Shown here one piece after another: positions 53,576 through 62,256 of a stretch of DNA of 64,000 nucleotides (the stretch's first letter is position 1; each line of letters opens with the position of its first letter). The stretch is taken from positions 1 through 64,000 of the forward strand of contig NZ_FOKR01000016.1 of NCBI RefSeq assembly GCF_900112195.1, written 5' to 3'. Made by a program: the position numbers and the translations under genes. The notes below the pieces were generated by a model, which saw only the letters and a list, made by a program, of their open reading frames with translations, made no database searches and had not been told where the DNA came from. This DNA is from Butyrivibrio sp. YAB3001 (GTDB lineage Bacteria; Bacillota; Clostridia; Lachnospirales; Lachnospiraceae).

Positions 53576-55069
53576 ATGAAAAGCAAGCTTTTAAATGTTT
53601 TTAAGGTGGTTGTTTTTTCGTCAATAATTGCAGCCTGTATATTTGGGGCAGCAGCAGTTGTGAGACGCAAAGACAGTAGTTATAAATATGCGGATTTTTT
53701 TCAGGAAGCTAAGAAGAATAACATCGACGTTTTGCTTATGGGATCTTCTCATGTGATAAATGGAATAAATCCTTTGACCTTATATGAGGACTATGGTTAT
53801 ACTTCATATAATATGGCGGGTCATGGTTCAGTTATGCAGTCTACATATTGGGAGCTGATTGAGGCTTTAGATTACTGCTCGCCCAAGTGGGTTGTAGTTG
53901 ATGCGTATATGCTTGAAAAGAATTATCAGTATCTTGATGTGATGGAAGAGAATGCGGGAAAAGAAGATATAAATACTTCTGTTGACCAGCTTCATCTGAA
54001 TATGGATGCGTGGCCTTTAAACAAACTGAAGATAGCGGCGGTTTCTGATCTTATAAAAGATCCGTCCATAAGAAATGAATTTCTGTTTGATTTTATAGTC
54101 TATCATAGCAGGTGGAATGAGCTTACAGAGGCAGATTATAAGGCTTTTTCTAAGGAAACTGACAGAAACAGACTTTTTGGCGCGGAGATGAGGTATGGTG
54201 TAGAATTGTCTCCGGTCGTGTATCCGGATCCCGGTCCTGAGAGATGCCTGGATGAGCATACGGTTGGCCAGGAATACCTCATGAAGATAATAGATGAGTG
54301 TCAGAGAAGAGGAATAGGAATAGTTGTTACATATCTTCCTTTCTGTGCTACTACTGAGGACAGGATTGCCGCCAATACAGCAGGTGTTGTTGCGGGAATG
54401 TATGATGTTCCCTATCTTAATATGCTTGATGCGGGTATAATAAACTTATATACGGATTTAAATGACAGAGGGCATTTAAACGCAGTAGGCGCAAAGAAGG
54501 TTACTGAATATCTCGGAAGATGGCTATATGAAAATGCAGACCTTTCTGATCATCGCGGAGAGGCGGGCTATGAGTATTATGACAAATGCGCTATTCAATT
54601 TGATGATGAGAATATCAAGCTCAGTGTTAGTGGTGACAGTCTGTACGATCAGCTTGAGATGTTATCGAGAAATTCTGTAAGCTCTGTCATTTATCTTAAT
54701 CAGAATTCGGCTATTTTTGGCGATGATAATTTAAAAGAACTGATAGCTAATATTTCCGGAACTGATAAGATCTGGAACACAAATGGCCCTTATATTCTGA
54801 TAAATGATGTCGAATCACAGAGAGTGTATGAAGCATCAGACGGCGAGATGCTTGACGGCGTTGAGACAGGGCTTGGGACTTTGGTATATCAGCCGGTTGA
54901 GCAGTTGTTCAGACTGCTATACGCCAAAGAAAATGAAGAGTTTAATTATCTATATGATGATGAACATGCAGCCTTTGATATTCAGATAATCACCTATGAC
55001 AGAAATACAGGTGAAGTGATATCACATCAGTATTACAGACCATATGGTCATCAGTACAGGACAGATTGA
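53576..55069 (+). CDS. Membrane-anchored SGNH-like partner (pair 2) with C-terminal domain
   Basis: 497 residues. One membrane helix near residues 10-30, then LLMGSSHVINGINPLTLYED (Ser57/Ser58), SPKWVVVDAYMLEKNY, and NDRGHLNAVGAKKV in the place of the SGNH Asp/His block. About 155 residues follow as a separate domain (DKCAIQFDDENIKLSV to the end), ending AAFDIQIITYDRNTG and YYRPYGHQY. That tail has a beta-rich look; its role is unknown. The gene lies 12 nt after its MBOAT. It is likely an extracellular acyl transferase or esterase. Confidence 0.78.
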   Translation: MKSKLLNVFKVVVFSSIIAACIFGAAAVVRRKDSSYKYADFFQEAKKNNIDVLLMGSSHVINGINPLTLYEDYGYTSYNMAGHGSVMQSTYWELIEALDYCSPKWVVVDAYMLEKNYQYLDVMEENAGKEDINTSVDQLHLNMDAWPLNKLKIAAVSDLIKDPSIRNEFLFDFIVYHSRWNELTEADYKAFSKETDRNRLFGAEMRYGVELSPVVYPDPGPERCLDEHTVGQEYLMKIIDECQRRGIGIVVTYLPFCATTEDRIAANTAGVVAGMYDVPYLNMLDAGIINLYTDLNDRGHLNAVGAKKVTEYLGRWLYENADLSDHRGEAGYEYYDKCAIQFDDENIKLSVSGDSLYDQLEMLSRNSVSSVIYLNQNSAIFGDDNLKELIANISGTDKIWNTNGPYILINDVESQRVYEASDGEMLDGVETGLGTLVYQPVEQLFRLLYAKENEEFNYLYDDEHAAFDIQIITYDRNTGEVISHQYYRPYGHQYRTD

Positions 55070-55098
55070 TTGTTTTTTGATGTATGAAAGGAAAGATT

Positions 55099-55728
55099 AT
55101 GAAGGATAATATTTGTATTGTAGGAATCGCAGGCGGAACAGCATCCGGTAAGACTACCATAGTAAGAAGGATAAAAGAGAAATTCGGAGATGATATTGTA
55201 GTAATAAATCATGACTCATATTATAAGGCTCATGATGATCTTTCATACGAAGACAGATCAAGACTTAACTATGACCATCCTGCATCCTTTGATACAGACC
55301 TTATGATAGAAGATGTGAAGAAGCTTAAGAATAATCAGGAAATCGATATGCCTGTATATGACTATACTATTCACAACAGATCCGATGCTACAGTTCATGT
55401 GGTTCCCAAGAAGGTTATTATTGTTGAGGGAATTTTGATCCTTGAAAACAGAGAACTTAGAGATCTTATGGATATTAAGGTCTTTGTTGAGACTGACGCG
55501 GATGAGAGACTTATGCGAAGAATCCGCCGTGATATGGTTGAGAGAGCAAGAAGCATAGAATCTATTCTTACACAGTATTCTGAGACAGTTAAACCTATGC
55601 ATGAGCAATTTGTTGAACCTAGTAAGAAGTATGCTGATATTATTATTCCAAGAGGTGGAGAGAATCTTACCGGTATCAGTATCCTTCAGGAGCACCTCAA
55701 CCTTATGCTGAATACAAAGGAAAAATAA
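55099..55728 (+). CDS. udk: Uridine kinase
   Basis: 209 residues, full length for the family, from the ATG at 55099 (AAAGGAAAG before it). GIAGGTASGKTTIVRRIKEK is the P-loop (Lys18), INHDSYYKAHDDLSYEDR and NYDHPASFDTDLM bind uridine, and FVETDADERLMRRIRRDM is the lid. It phosphorylates uridine and cytidine with ATP or GTP. Its place inside a glycan operon is unusual and may feed the UTP pool for UDP-sugars. It ends 1 nt before the next ATG. Confidence 0.93.
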   Translation: MKDNICIVGIAGGTASGKTTIVRRIKEKFGDDIVVINHDSYYKAHDDLSYEDRSRLNYDHPASFDTDLMIEDVKKLKNNQEIDMPVYDYTIHNRSDATVHVVPKKVIIVEGILILENRELRDLMDIKVFVETDADERLMRRIRRDMVERARSIESILTQYSETVKPMHEQFVEPSKKYADIIIPRGGENLTGISILQEHLNLMLNTKEK

Positions 55729-55729
55729 G

Positions 55730-56935
55730 ATGATAAAAGGTGCTATCGCTATTTTAATTATAGCCTTATGGATGTTTATCATTCCGTTTTTGATAGGAAT
55801 ACTGGTAAATGGCATGCTTCCTACGGTTCGCAGGACTGTCGGTATAACTTTTATCCTGGGATATATGGTTTATTTTGCCATCTTTGAAGTTATCGCGATT
55901 CCATGTATGCTTCATTATGTCTACAACGCCTTTTCGTACTGTACAAAGTATTATATGATCGTATGCCTCATCCTGTCAGCGCTCGGAATTGGCAAAAGCA
56001 TTTTTGTTTTAAAAAAAGAAGGATGGACCTATTTATCAATATTTCCAGGAGAAACCCATGCAACTTCTCATGATCTTTTAAGTCCAAGGTCAGACCCAAG
56101 AATGCTTAGACTTAGTTTTTCTCTGGAGAGCCGCATTTATTGGGGGATATTTGCCGTGCTGCTTCTTATTCAGGTGATTCTGGCAATAGTTATGTCAAGC
56201 TTTGATGGAGATGATGCCTATTATGTGGTGGAGTCGCTTCTTGCTCAACAGGCAGATGTGATGAATACAATTCTTCCCTATGTGGGAACTACGACTACAC
56301 TTGAAATAAGACATGCCCTTGCAGTTATTACAATGTGGATTGCTTTTCTTGCAAGAGTAAGTGGAATACATGCGACGATAGTTTCACATTCTGTTATTCC
56401 TGTGTTGGTAATACCATTCGTATATCTTGTATATGTGGAGATTGCACGTATTCTTTTTAGAAGAAGACAGGAGATAATTCCTGTATTTATGCTGATCATT
56501 TCCATGCTTATGATGTTTGGCAATATCTCAATTTATACGCCTGCTACATTTTTTCTGACCAGAACATGGCAGGGGAAGGCTATGGTATGTAACCTGGTAT
56601 TTCCACTGATCGCGTGGGTATTCTTGTGGATGCTTGAGGATAGCAGAAGAACATCGATTTTGGGGAAAAAAGCGGAGAATGAAACTGAGTCTTATGCAGA
56701 ATACAAGGAAACGAAGCCTTTATACATAATATCTCCATGGATTTTCCTGGCACTTATCAATATGTTTTCCGGAATCTGCAGTTCCATGGGAGTTATATAT
56801 GGAACCGGGCTTATAGGTGTGCTTGTGCTTGTTCTGTTATTATTTGCAAAAGATATAAAAGTCATTCTTGGAGCAGCTTTGTGCGTTATACCAAATGCTG
56901 TATATCTGCTTATATACATGATATTATCGCATTGA
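55730..56935 (+). CDS. DUF6077-like membrane protein, N-terminal part (ends at in-frame TGA)
   Basis: 401 residues, about nine membrane helices. SSFDGDDAYYVVESLLAQQA near residue 160 and TLEIRHALAVITMWIAFLARVSG are typical of the DUF6077/GT-C-like group. The frame ends with a single TGA at 56933-56935, and the next gene's coding continues in the same frame after four sense codons, with no other stop. The two parts together (about 666 codons) would be a full GT-C-like protein. Either a nonsense mutation broke the gene, or it works as two subunits. It starts 1 nt after udk. Confidence 0.7.
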   Translation: MIKGAIAILIIALWMFIIPFLIGILVNGMLPTVRRTVGITFILGYMVYFAIFEVIAIPCMLHYVYNAFSYCTKYYMIVCLILSALGIGKSIFVLKKEGWTYLSIFPGETHATSHDLLSPRSDPRMLRLSFSLESRIYWGIFAVLLLIQVILAIVMSSFDGDDAYYVVESLLAQQADVMNTILPYVGTTTTLEIRHALAVITMWIAFLARVSGIHATIVSHSVIPVLVIPFVYLVYVEIARILFRRRQEIIPVFMLIISMLMMFGNISIYTPATFFLTRTWQGKAMVCNLVFPLIAWVFLWMLEDSRRTSILGKKAENETESYAEYKETKPLYIISPWIFLALINMFSGICSSMGVIYGTGLIGVLVLVLLLFAKDIKVILGAALCVIPNAVYLLIYMILSH

Positions 56936-56947
56936 TATGAGGTTTTT

Positions 56948-57730
56948 ATGTACGGGATTTTTATGGAGTGCTGGGTGGCACTTAAACTATATGGCGGAAA
57001 TGGCGCATTACTTTTGATGTTTATTGCCTCTGCAATCTATCTGGTTTGCGTCGAGGAGAGCCTTAAAAAGAAAATTATGCTTGGAATCTTGCCGCTTATA
57101 TTCTTAGTGGGATTTTTATGTCCTGTAACTAAGATAGTCTATGTTGCGGTATTTGATGACGGAAAAGATACTTACTACAGGCTGTTGTGGCTGGTTCCAA
57201 TGTATATGGTCATTGGCTATGGTGCTTGCAAATTGATTTTTTCTTTAAAAAGATCAATGTACCAGAGAATTGCTATTGTCAGTGCCATTGCCATCATCGC
57301 GGTGTCCGGTTCACTGGTCTATGCCAGCGAACATGTGAAACTTGCGGAAAATTTATATCATATTCCGCAGAAAGTAATTGATATCTGCGATGTTATTTCG
57401 CCTGATGATGGTGAGCCGAGGGTAAGAGCTGCATTTCCATCTGAACTTGTACATTTTGTCAGACAGTATGATACGGATATACTGATGCCATATGGAAGAG
57501 AGATGGTTGTTTCTCAGTGGGATTACTATAATCCTGTCTATGAGGTGATGGAAAAACCTGAAGTGATTAATGCTGAGGCACTTCTTGGCGCTACAAGAGA
57601 GACAAAGTGTAAATATATCATTCTTTCGACAGAACGTAAGATTGATACTGATCTTGAGAGTATGGGGCTTAATCTGATCGATAGTCTTCATGGATATAAT
57701 ATTTATGAGGATCCGCAATATGACTTTTAA
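56948..57730 (+). CDS. DUF6077-like membrane protein, C-terminal part (same frame as 55730)
   Basis: 260 residues. About five membrane helices (FMECWVALKLYGGNGALLLM on), then a soluble tail from about residue 140 with EVMEKPEVINAEALLGATRE and NIYEDPQYDF, as expected for the C-terminus of a DUF6077-like protein. Its ATG is 12 nt after the TGA, in frame with the preceding gene; GAGG at 56939-56942 gives a plausible RBS 5 nt before ATG, so it can be translated separately. It overlaps the MBOAT gene by 11 nt. Confidence 0.7.
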   Translation: MYGIFMECWVALKLYGGNGALLLMFIASAIYLVCVEESLKKKIMLGILPLIFLVGFLCPVTKIVYVAVFDDGKDTYYRLLWLVPMYMVIGYGACKLIFSLKRSMYQRIAIVSAIAIIAVSGSLVYASEHVKLAENLYHIPQKVIDICDVISPDDGEPRVRAAFPSELVHFVRQYDTDILMPYGREMVVSQWDYYNPVYEVMEKPEVINAEALLGATRETKCKYIILSTERKIDTDLESMGLNLIDSLHGYNIYEDPQYDF

Positions 57731-59216
57731 TTCTTATGAATTCGTACTTTTATTTATGCCGGTTTTTGTGGCTGTTTATATTTTTCTTCGTAAAATTTGG
57801 AGATCTAAAAAGAATGTAAGGACGCTGGTTAATCTTTGGATTATACTTGGGTCTTTATGTTTTTATATAAGTTTTGGCATGAGCAATCTCGCGATATTAC
57901 TTATAAGCATTTGCTGGAATGTCTGCACTTCAATTCCAATGAGCTTTATGAGAGACAGGAATATAAAGCTGACTTTATTCGGAAAAGAGCGCCATATCCA
58001 GAATATCTGGCTTTGTATTGGAATAATCGGAAATATTATTCTTTTGCTTTTCTTTAAACTTTCAGGCATTTTCCTGCCGATTGCTATCAGTTTTTATACC
58101 TTCAATCAGATATCATATATTGTCAATCTTAACAAAGGTGAGATTGAGAAATTTGAACCATTATGGTATCTGTCTTATATTCTGTTTTTTCCTAAAATTT
58201 TGCAGGGACCAATCATGGAATACACGGACTATAAGAATGAGATAAATATTGCCTGTGAAAAGAAATTGGACTATGAAGTTCTTCTTAGGGCACTTTTGCT
58301 TTTTGCATTTGGGCTTTTTAAGAAAGTAATACTTGCTGATACTTTTGGCGCGGCAGTTAATTACGGATATGATAATCTTGTAAATCTCGGAAGCCTTGAG
58401 GCTGTGCTTACCGCTGTGTTTTATTCATTTCAGCTATATTTTGATTTTAGCGGATACTGCGACATGGCTGCGGCCATCAGTCAGATTATAGGCTGTAAGC
58501 TTCCGGATAACTTTAATTCTCCATATCAGGCAGTAAATATCGTGGATTTTTGGAAGAGATGGCATATAACTCTGACAAGATTTTTTACAAGATATGTATA
58601 TATTCCGCTTGGCGGAAACCGCAAGGGAGATGTGAGAACATATATAAATCTTATGATAATATTCCTGCTCAGCGGTTTTTGGCATGGCACAGGATGGACA
58701 TTTTTAGTATGGGGCGCTATGCATGGCGCTTTGTATGTTGTCACAAGATTTTATGAAAAGAAGCATAAAGGCACGGATAAAGAAAATAAGGCAGCAGGCA
58801 ATGCACTGGCAAAAGCAGCTCACTGTGCAAAGGTATTTTTGACTTTTGCCTACGTGACAGCTGCCTGGGTGTTCTTCAGAGCAGATAAACTTACTGATGC
58901 AGGACTTCTTTTTTATCGTATGGTAACAGGCGGGAAAAAAGCTTTGGCAACAGGATTTTCCAGCTGCTTTCAGTTGGACGAGCTTTGGTATGCTATCAAG
59001 ATAACACCAATAATGAAGTTTGGTTTTGCGTGGGATGTGTGTTTGTGGTTTTTTCTTATTGTTTCCTGCGTAATGATTTTCTTTTGCAAAAATGCGATTG
59101 AATACACGAAAGAGTGCAAGATTGGCATAAAAAGTACGATTCTTACAGCCTTTTTGATCGTTTGGTGTGTGGTAAGCCTTGGTGGTGTAAGCACATTTTT
59201 GTATATGAATTTCTGA
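57720..59216 (+). CDS. MBOAT O-acyltransferase, pair 3
   Basis: 498 residues from the ATG at 57720 (family start TFNSYEFVLLFMPVF; GAGG upstream), overlapping the previous gene by 11 nt. FLPIAISFYTFNQISYIVN, FFPKILQGPIMEYTDY, FDFSGYCDMAAAISQIIG, FWKRWHITLTRFFTRYVYIP and SGFWHGTGWTFLVWGAMHG are the family motifs; the conserved histidine is about residue 322. It is closest in motif detail to pair 1 at 19747, as are the two partner proteins. The partner starts 134 nt later. Confidence 0.92.
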   Translation: MTFNSYEFVLLFMPVFVAVYIFLRKIWRSKKNVRTLVNLWIILGSLCFYISFGMSNLAILLISICWNVCTSIPMSFMRDRNIKLTLFGKERHIQNIWLCIGIIGNIILLLFFKLSGIFLPIAISFYTFNQISYIVNLNKGEIEKFEPLWYLSYILFFPKILQGPIMEYTDYKNEINIACEKKLDYEVLLRALLLFAFGLFKKVILADTFGAAVNYGYDNLVNLGSLEAVLTAVFYSFQLYFDFSGYCDMAAAISQIIGCKLPDNFNSPYQAVNIVDFWKRWHITLTRFFTRYVYIPLGGNRKGDVRTYINLMIIFLLSGFWHGTGWTFLVWGAMHGALYVVTRFYEKKHKGTDKENKAAGNALAKAAHCAKVFLTFAYVTAAWVFFRADKLTDAGLLFYRMVTGGKKALATGFSSCFQLDELWYAIKITPIMKFGFAWDVCLWFFLIVSCVMIFFCKNAIEYTKECKIGIKSTILTAFLIVWCVVSLGGVSTFLYMNF

Positions 59217-59350
59217 TGATTAAAGATATAAATAAAAGCGCACAAATACAAACTTATTCACTGTTACACGAAAAACACAGTAAATGTGTCTTTCAGTGAT
59301 TGCATTTAAGAATACATATTTTAGAGCTTTGCATTATAGGAAGGAAGCGT

Positions 59351-60475
59351 ATGGGCTTTGATGAGAAAGATAAAATTCAAAAGGAAATAGCTGATGAAGC
59401 AGGTAAAAAGTTCAGAGGGCTTTTTATTTTGCTGCTTGTTCTTGTAATCATGGCCTTTATAGGTGTAGCGACGCTTGTGGTTTATGTGGATCCGTTTTTT
59501 CATTACCACAGTCCGCTTGAGGGATTTCCTTATATTGTTGACAATCAGCTTAGCCAGAACCCTGGAATGGCGAGAAATATGGATTATAATTCCTGTATAA
59601 TCGGTTCGTCGATGACAGTTAATTTTGATACAGATGATTTTAAGGATATAATGGGGCTGGATACGCTAAAGCTTAGTTATAGCGGGGCTTACCCCAAGGA
59701 TGATTACAATATTCTTTCTATTGTTTTTGATGAAAAGAGCTATGCAAGAAAAGGAAATCCGGTGGATGCTGTGTTTTTTGCCCTTGATATTCCCACAATG
59801 GCAGCAGATACAGAGACGACCAAGTATCCAAGGCCTGAATATCTGTATGATGATAATCTTTTTAATGATGTAAAATATGTGCTAAATAAAGATGTGGTTT
59901 TGCAATACATTTTAAGACCTATAATTCAGGGAAAAGGCTCTGATCTTTCGGAAATATATTTTAGCTGGTGGACACCTGAGTATTACAATATTCAATGGGT
60001 TATGCATACCTATGAGGAGCCGGCAAAAAATGAGAATGAATTACCCAAAGATGCTCTTTTAAAAAACACAGAGGATAATCTTGATAAAAATATAATTCCG
60101 TTTATAGAACAAAATCCGGATACACAGTTTTATATCTTTTTTCCGCCATACAGCATTTTGTATTGGCACAATATCATGCAGGAAAATACGTTTGAGGCAA
60201 CATTTGCCCAGTATCAGTATGTAGCTGACAGGCTGCTTGGCTACGAGAATGTACATCTTTTTTATTTTCAGAATATGGATGAAGTTACTGATCTGAACAA
60301 TTATGCGGATTATTCGCACTATAAGCCGGAAATCAACAGATATATGGTAGAATGCTTTAAAAATGGTGCTCATCAGGTGAAATCATCGGAAGAAATGGCT
60401 GATGAACTTCTGAAAATGCGTGATATAATAAATGAGTTTGATTTTAAATGGCTCTTTTCTGTTGATTGGGGCTAA
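59351..60475 (+). CDS. Membrane-anchored SGNH-like partner (pair 3)
   Basis: 374 residues from the ATG at 59351, with AGGAAGG before it (an earlier in-frame start has none). A charged cytoplasmic start of about 22 residues, one membrane helix, then VDPFFHYHSP (Asp47), IIGSSMTVNF (Ser86/Ser87) and ADYSHYKPEINRY (Asp320, His323). The same three landmarks in the same order occur in the protein at 21381, so these are paralogues working with paralogous MBOATs. Extracellular acyl transfer is the likely role. The 134-nt gap before it holds a CACTG/CAGTG hairpin. Confidence 0.75.
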   Translation: MGFDEKDKIQKEIADEAGKKFRGLFILLLVLVIMAFIGVATLVVYVDPFFHYHSPLEGFPYIVDNQLSQNPGMARNMDYNSCIIGSSMTVNFDTDDFKDIMGLDTLKLSYSGAYPKDDYNILSIVFDEKSYARKGNPVDAVFFALDIPTMAADTETTKYPRPEYLYDDNLFNDVKYVLNKDVVLQYILRPIIQGKGSDLSEIYFSWWTPEYYNIQWVMHTYEEPAKNENELPKDALLKNTEDNLDKNIIPFIEQNPDTQFYIFFPPYSILYWHNIMQENTFEATFAQYQYVADRLLGYENVHLFYFQNMDEVTDLNNYADYSHYKPEINRYMVECFKNGAHQVKSSEEMADELLKMRDIINEFDFKWLFSVDWG

Positions 60476-60563
60476 AGAGCTGTCACAAAATAACTAGGTG
60501 TTGTTGAGGACAGTTCCTAATGGATTATAGATATTATAGTCCTTTACTAATTGGAGGCATATT

Positions 60564-61529
60564 ATGAGAAAAAACAAAAATACGAATCTATCGGATATCC
60601 CTGTTTGGGTGCATATTACTCTGGGGAGTATAATAGCGATTGTTATTATTTTTTCAGTATACAAGCTGATTCGCTGGAATATGGGAACCGCTGAGCTGGA
60701 TACTACTGATACGGGAAGTTATGAAGTGGAGATAGAGGATCAGATTTTTCTTTTACCCAAGGAAAAGACGGAAGGGCATGTATTTGATGATGAAGAAACG
60801 ATTCTCTTTCTTGGAAATGATGCAATAACCTATGACCAGGGAGAGACAGGGGTAACTGCGCTGGTTTCAAAAAAGCTTGGAGCAACTTGCATAAACTGCG
60901 GCTTCCCATCTTCAACAGTTGCACTTGAAAATGCAGAGTATACGGATGATTATCCTCTTGATGCTTATAGCTTTTATAATGTGGCAGAGAGTATTGTAAA
61001 TGGCGACTATAGCTTGCTTGATGCTAATGCATCAAAGTTTGAGGATTATACCTATAGAGGTTCTGTGGACAGATTAAAGAATGTGGATTTTGATAAGGTT
61101 GATACAATTGTTATTTACTACAATGCACAGGATTATCTGAATTTGCGAATAGGAATGAATCCGGATAATGATGTTGACCCAATTACCTACAGTGGAGCAC
61201 TGAATGCAGGCATCAAGGCGATTCAGGAGAAATACCCATATATAAGGATAGTATGCATGTCCTTTACAATGTGTTACTCATATGATGCAAGTGGCGCTAT
61301 TGTAAGTGGAGACAGATATGACTTTGGAAATGGTAAGCTTACTACTTATCGTCAGTTCATGATAGATGTTTCGGGCGCAACAGGAGTGTCATTTGTGGAT
61401 AATTATTATGGAACGATTCATGAAGATAACAGCGCTGAGTGGATGCTTGATAATATACATGTCAATGCCAAGTGTAATGAGCATATTGCAGAACATTTTG
61501 TAAATGTAATTTATAAGAATAATCCATAA
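60564..61529 (+). CDS. SGNH-like membrane protein lacking the catalytic serine
   Basis: 321 residues. A charged start, one membrane helix (about residues 15-38), then an acidic linker and an SGNH-like domain. The first block reads LFLGNDAITYD, with Asn85 where GDS has Ser one place later; the third block reads YYNAQDYLNL instead of GxND; the last block MLDNIHVNAKCNEH keeps Asp296 and His299. Overall layout parallels the lipoprotein at 48955. It may bind, not cleave, acylated glycan, or have a different nucleophile. GGAGG precedes the ATG. Confidence 0.72.
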   Translation: MRKNKNTNLSDIPVWVHITLGSIIAIVIIFSVYKLIRWNMGTAELDTTDTGSYEVEIEDQIFLLPKEKTEGHVFDDEETILFLGNDAITYDQGETGVTALVSKKLGATCINCGFPSSTVALENAEYTDDYPLDAYSFYNVAESIVNGDYSLLDANASKFEDYTYRGSVDRLKNVDFDKVDTIVIYYNAQDYLNLRIGMNPDNDVDPITYSGALNAGIKAIQEKYPYIRIVCMSFTMCYSYDASGAIVSGDRYDFGNGKLTTYRQFMIDVSGATGVSFVDNYYGTIHEDNSAEWMLDNIHVNAKCNEHIAEHFVNVIYKNNP

Positions 61530-61540
61530 GGAATTGTTTT

Positions 61541-61909
61541 ATGAAAAAGAAAATTCGATTTTTAGACTTTTTATTCCTTCAGGGAGCTGTCATAGTGTAT
61601 TCACTTTCAACTGTTGCGGCCAAACTTGCATCTGAACATGAGTTTTTATCATTTAAATATATTTTGTTCTTTGGACTGGAATTTGTGATCCTTGCTCTAT
61701 ATGCCATAATCTGGCAGCAGATAATAAAGAAATTTCAATTATCTATTGCCTGCGCCAATAAGGCGGTTACACTATTGTGGTCCATGCTTTGGAATTTCAT
61801 TATTTTTTCACAGGGGATAACGGTGTTTAAGGTGATTGGAGTTATCTTTGTTGTGCTCGGAGTAATGGTCATGAATTCTGAAGAAGGCAGTAGGGAGGAA
61901 TCAAATTGA
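61541..61909 (+). CDS. SMR/EamA-like small membrane transporter subunit A (ArnE-like)
   Basis: 122 residues, four membrane helices. LFLQGAVIVYSLSTVAAKLAS at the start is a typical first half of small SMR-like proteins, and LSIACANKAVTLLWSMLWNF with GVIFVVLGVMVMNSEE the last part. It overlaps its partner by 4 nt. Paired small subunits of this type (ArnE/ArnF) flip undecaprenyl-phosphate aminoarabinose. In this locus it may flip a polyprenyl-phosphate sugar for GT-C enzymes. A drug exporter role is less likely in context. Confidence 0.78.
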   Translation: MKKKIRFLDFLFLQGAVIVYSLSTVAAKLASEHEFLSFKYILFFGLEFVILALYAIIWQQIIKKFQLSIACANKAVTLLWSMLWNFIIFSQGITVFKVIGVIFVVLGVMVMNSEEGSREESN

Positions 61910-62253
61910 TCAGTATATATTTCTTTATGATGATCATATCAGAATTTGTTTCAGCAAGTTCACAGATGCTCCTTAAAAAGAGTGCGGGAAAGGAATACCG
62001 CAGTTTTATAAGAGAATATCTTAACGGATGGGTTATCTGTGGATATGGACTTTTATTTCTGGCTATGGTCATATCTATATTTTGCTATAGCGGACTGGGA
62101 TATATGGGGGTAGTGGTTCTTGAACCGATAAACTATATTCTGGTCATGATAATGTCGAGAATTTTTTTCAAAGAGAAGATAACAAAGAAAAAGCTGCTTG
62201 GAGTTATGCTTATTATTTGTGGAATTGTGATCTTTTACGGAGCGAGAGGATAA
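61906..62253 (+). CDS. SMR/EamA-like small membrane transporter subunit B (ArnF-like)
   Basis: 115 residues, four membrane helices. FVSASSQMLLKKSAGKEYRSF holds the usual helix-1 signature (SxxxLKxS), and VVVLEPINYILVMIMSRIFF with KKKLLGVMLIICGIVIFYG the last helices, where Glu and Pro-Ile-Asn are typical of EamA-like pairs. It is translationally coupled to the preceding subunit (ATGA-type overlap) and lies 3 nt before the acidic membrane protein gene. Function as a heterodimer flippase is inferred. Confidence 0.78.
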   Translation: MISIYFFMMIISEFVSASSQMLLKKSAGKEYRSFIREYLNGWVICGYGLLFLAMVISIFCYSGLGYMGVVVLEPINYILVMIMSRIFFKEKITKKKLLGVMLIICGIVIFYGARG

Positions 62254-62256
62254 GGC

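Noticed and set aside
56933..56935. TGA as a selenocysteine codon
   Set aside because: No SECIS-like hairpin is evident just after it, the protein type is not a known selenoprotein, and a Shine-Dalgarno plus ATG follow; nonsense mutation or gene split is simpler.
61541..62253. One EamA gene broken by a frameshift
   Set aside because: Each part has its own start, four helices and the ATGA-type overlap usual for paired SMR/ArnE-ArnF subunits.
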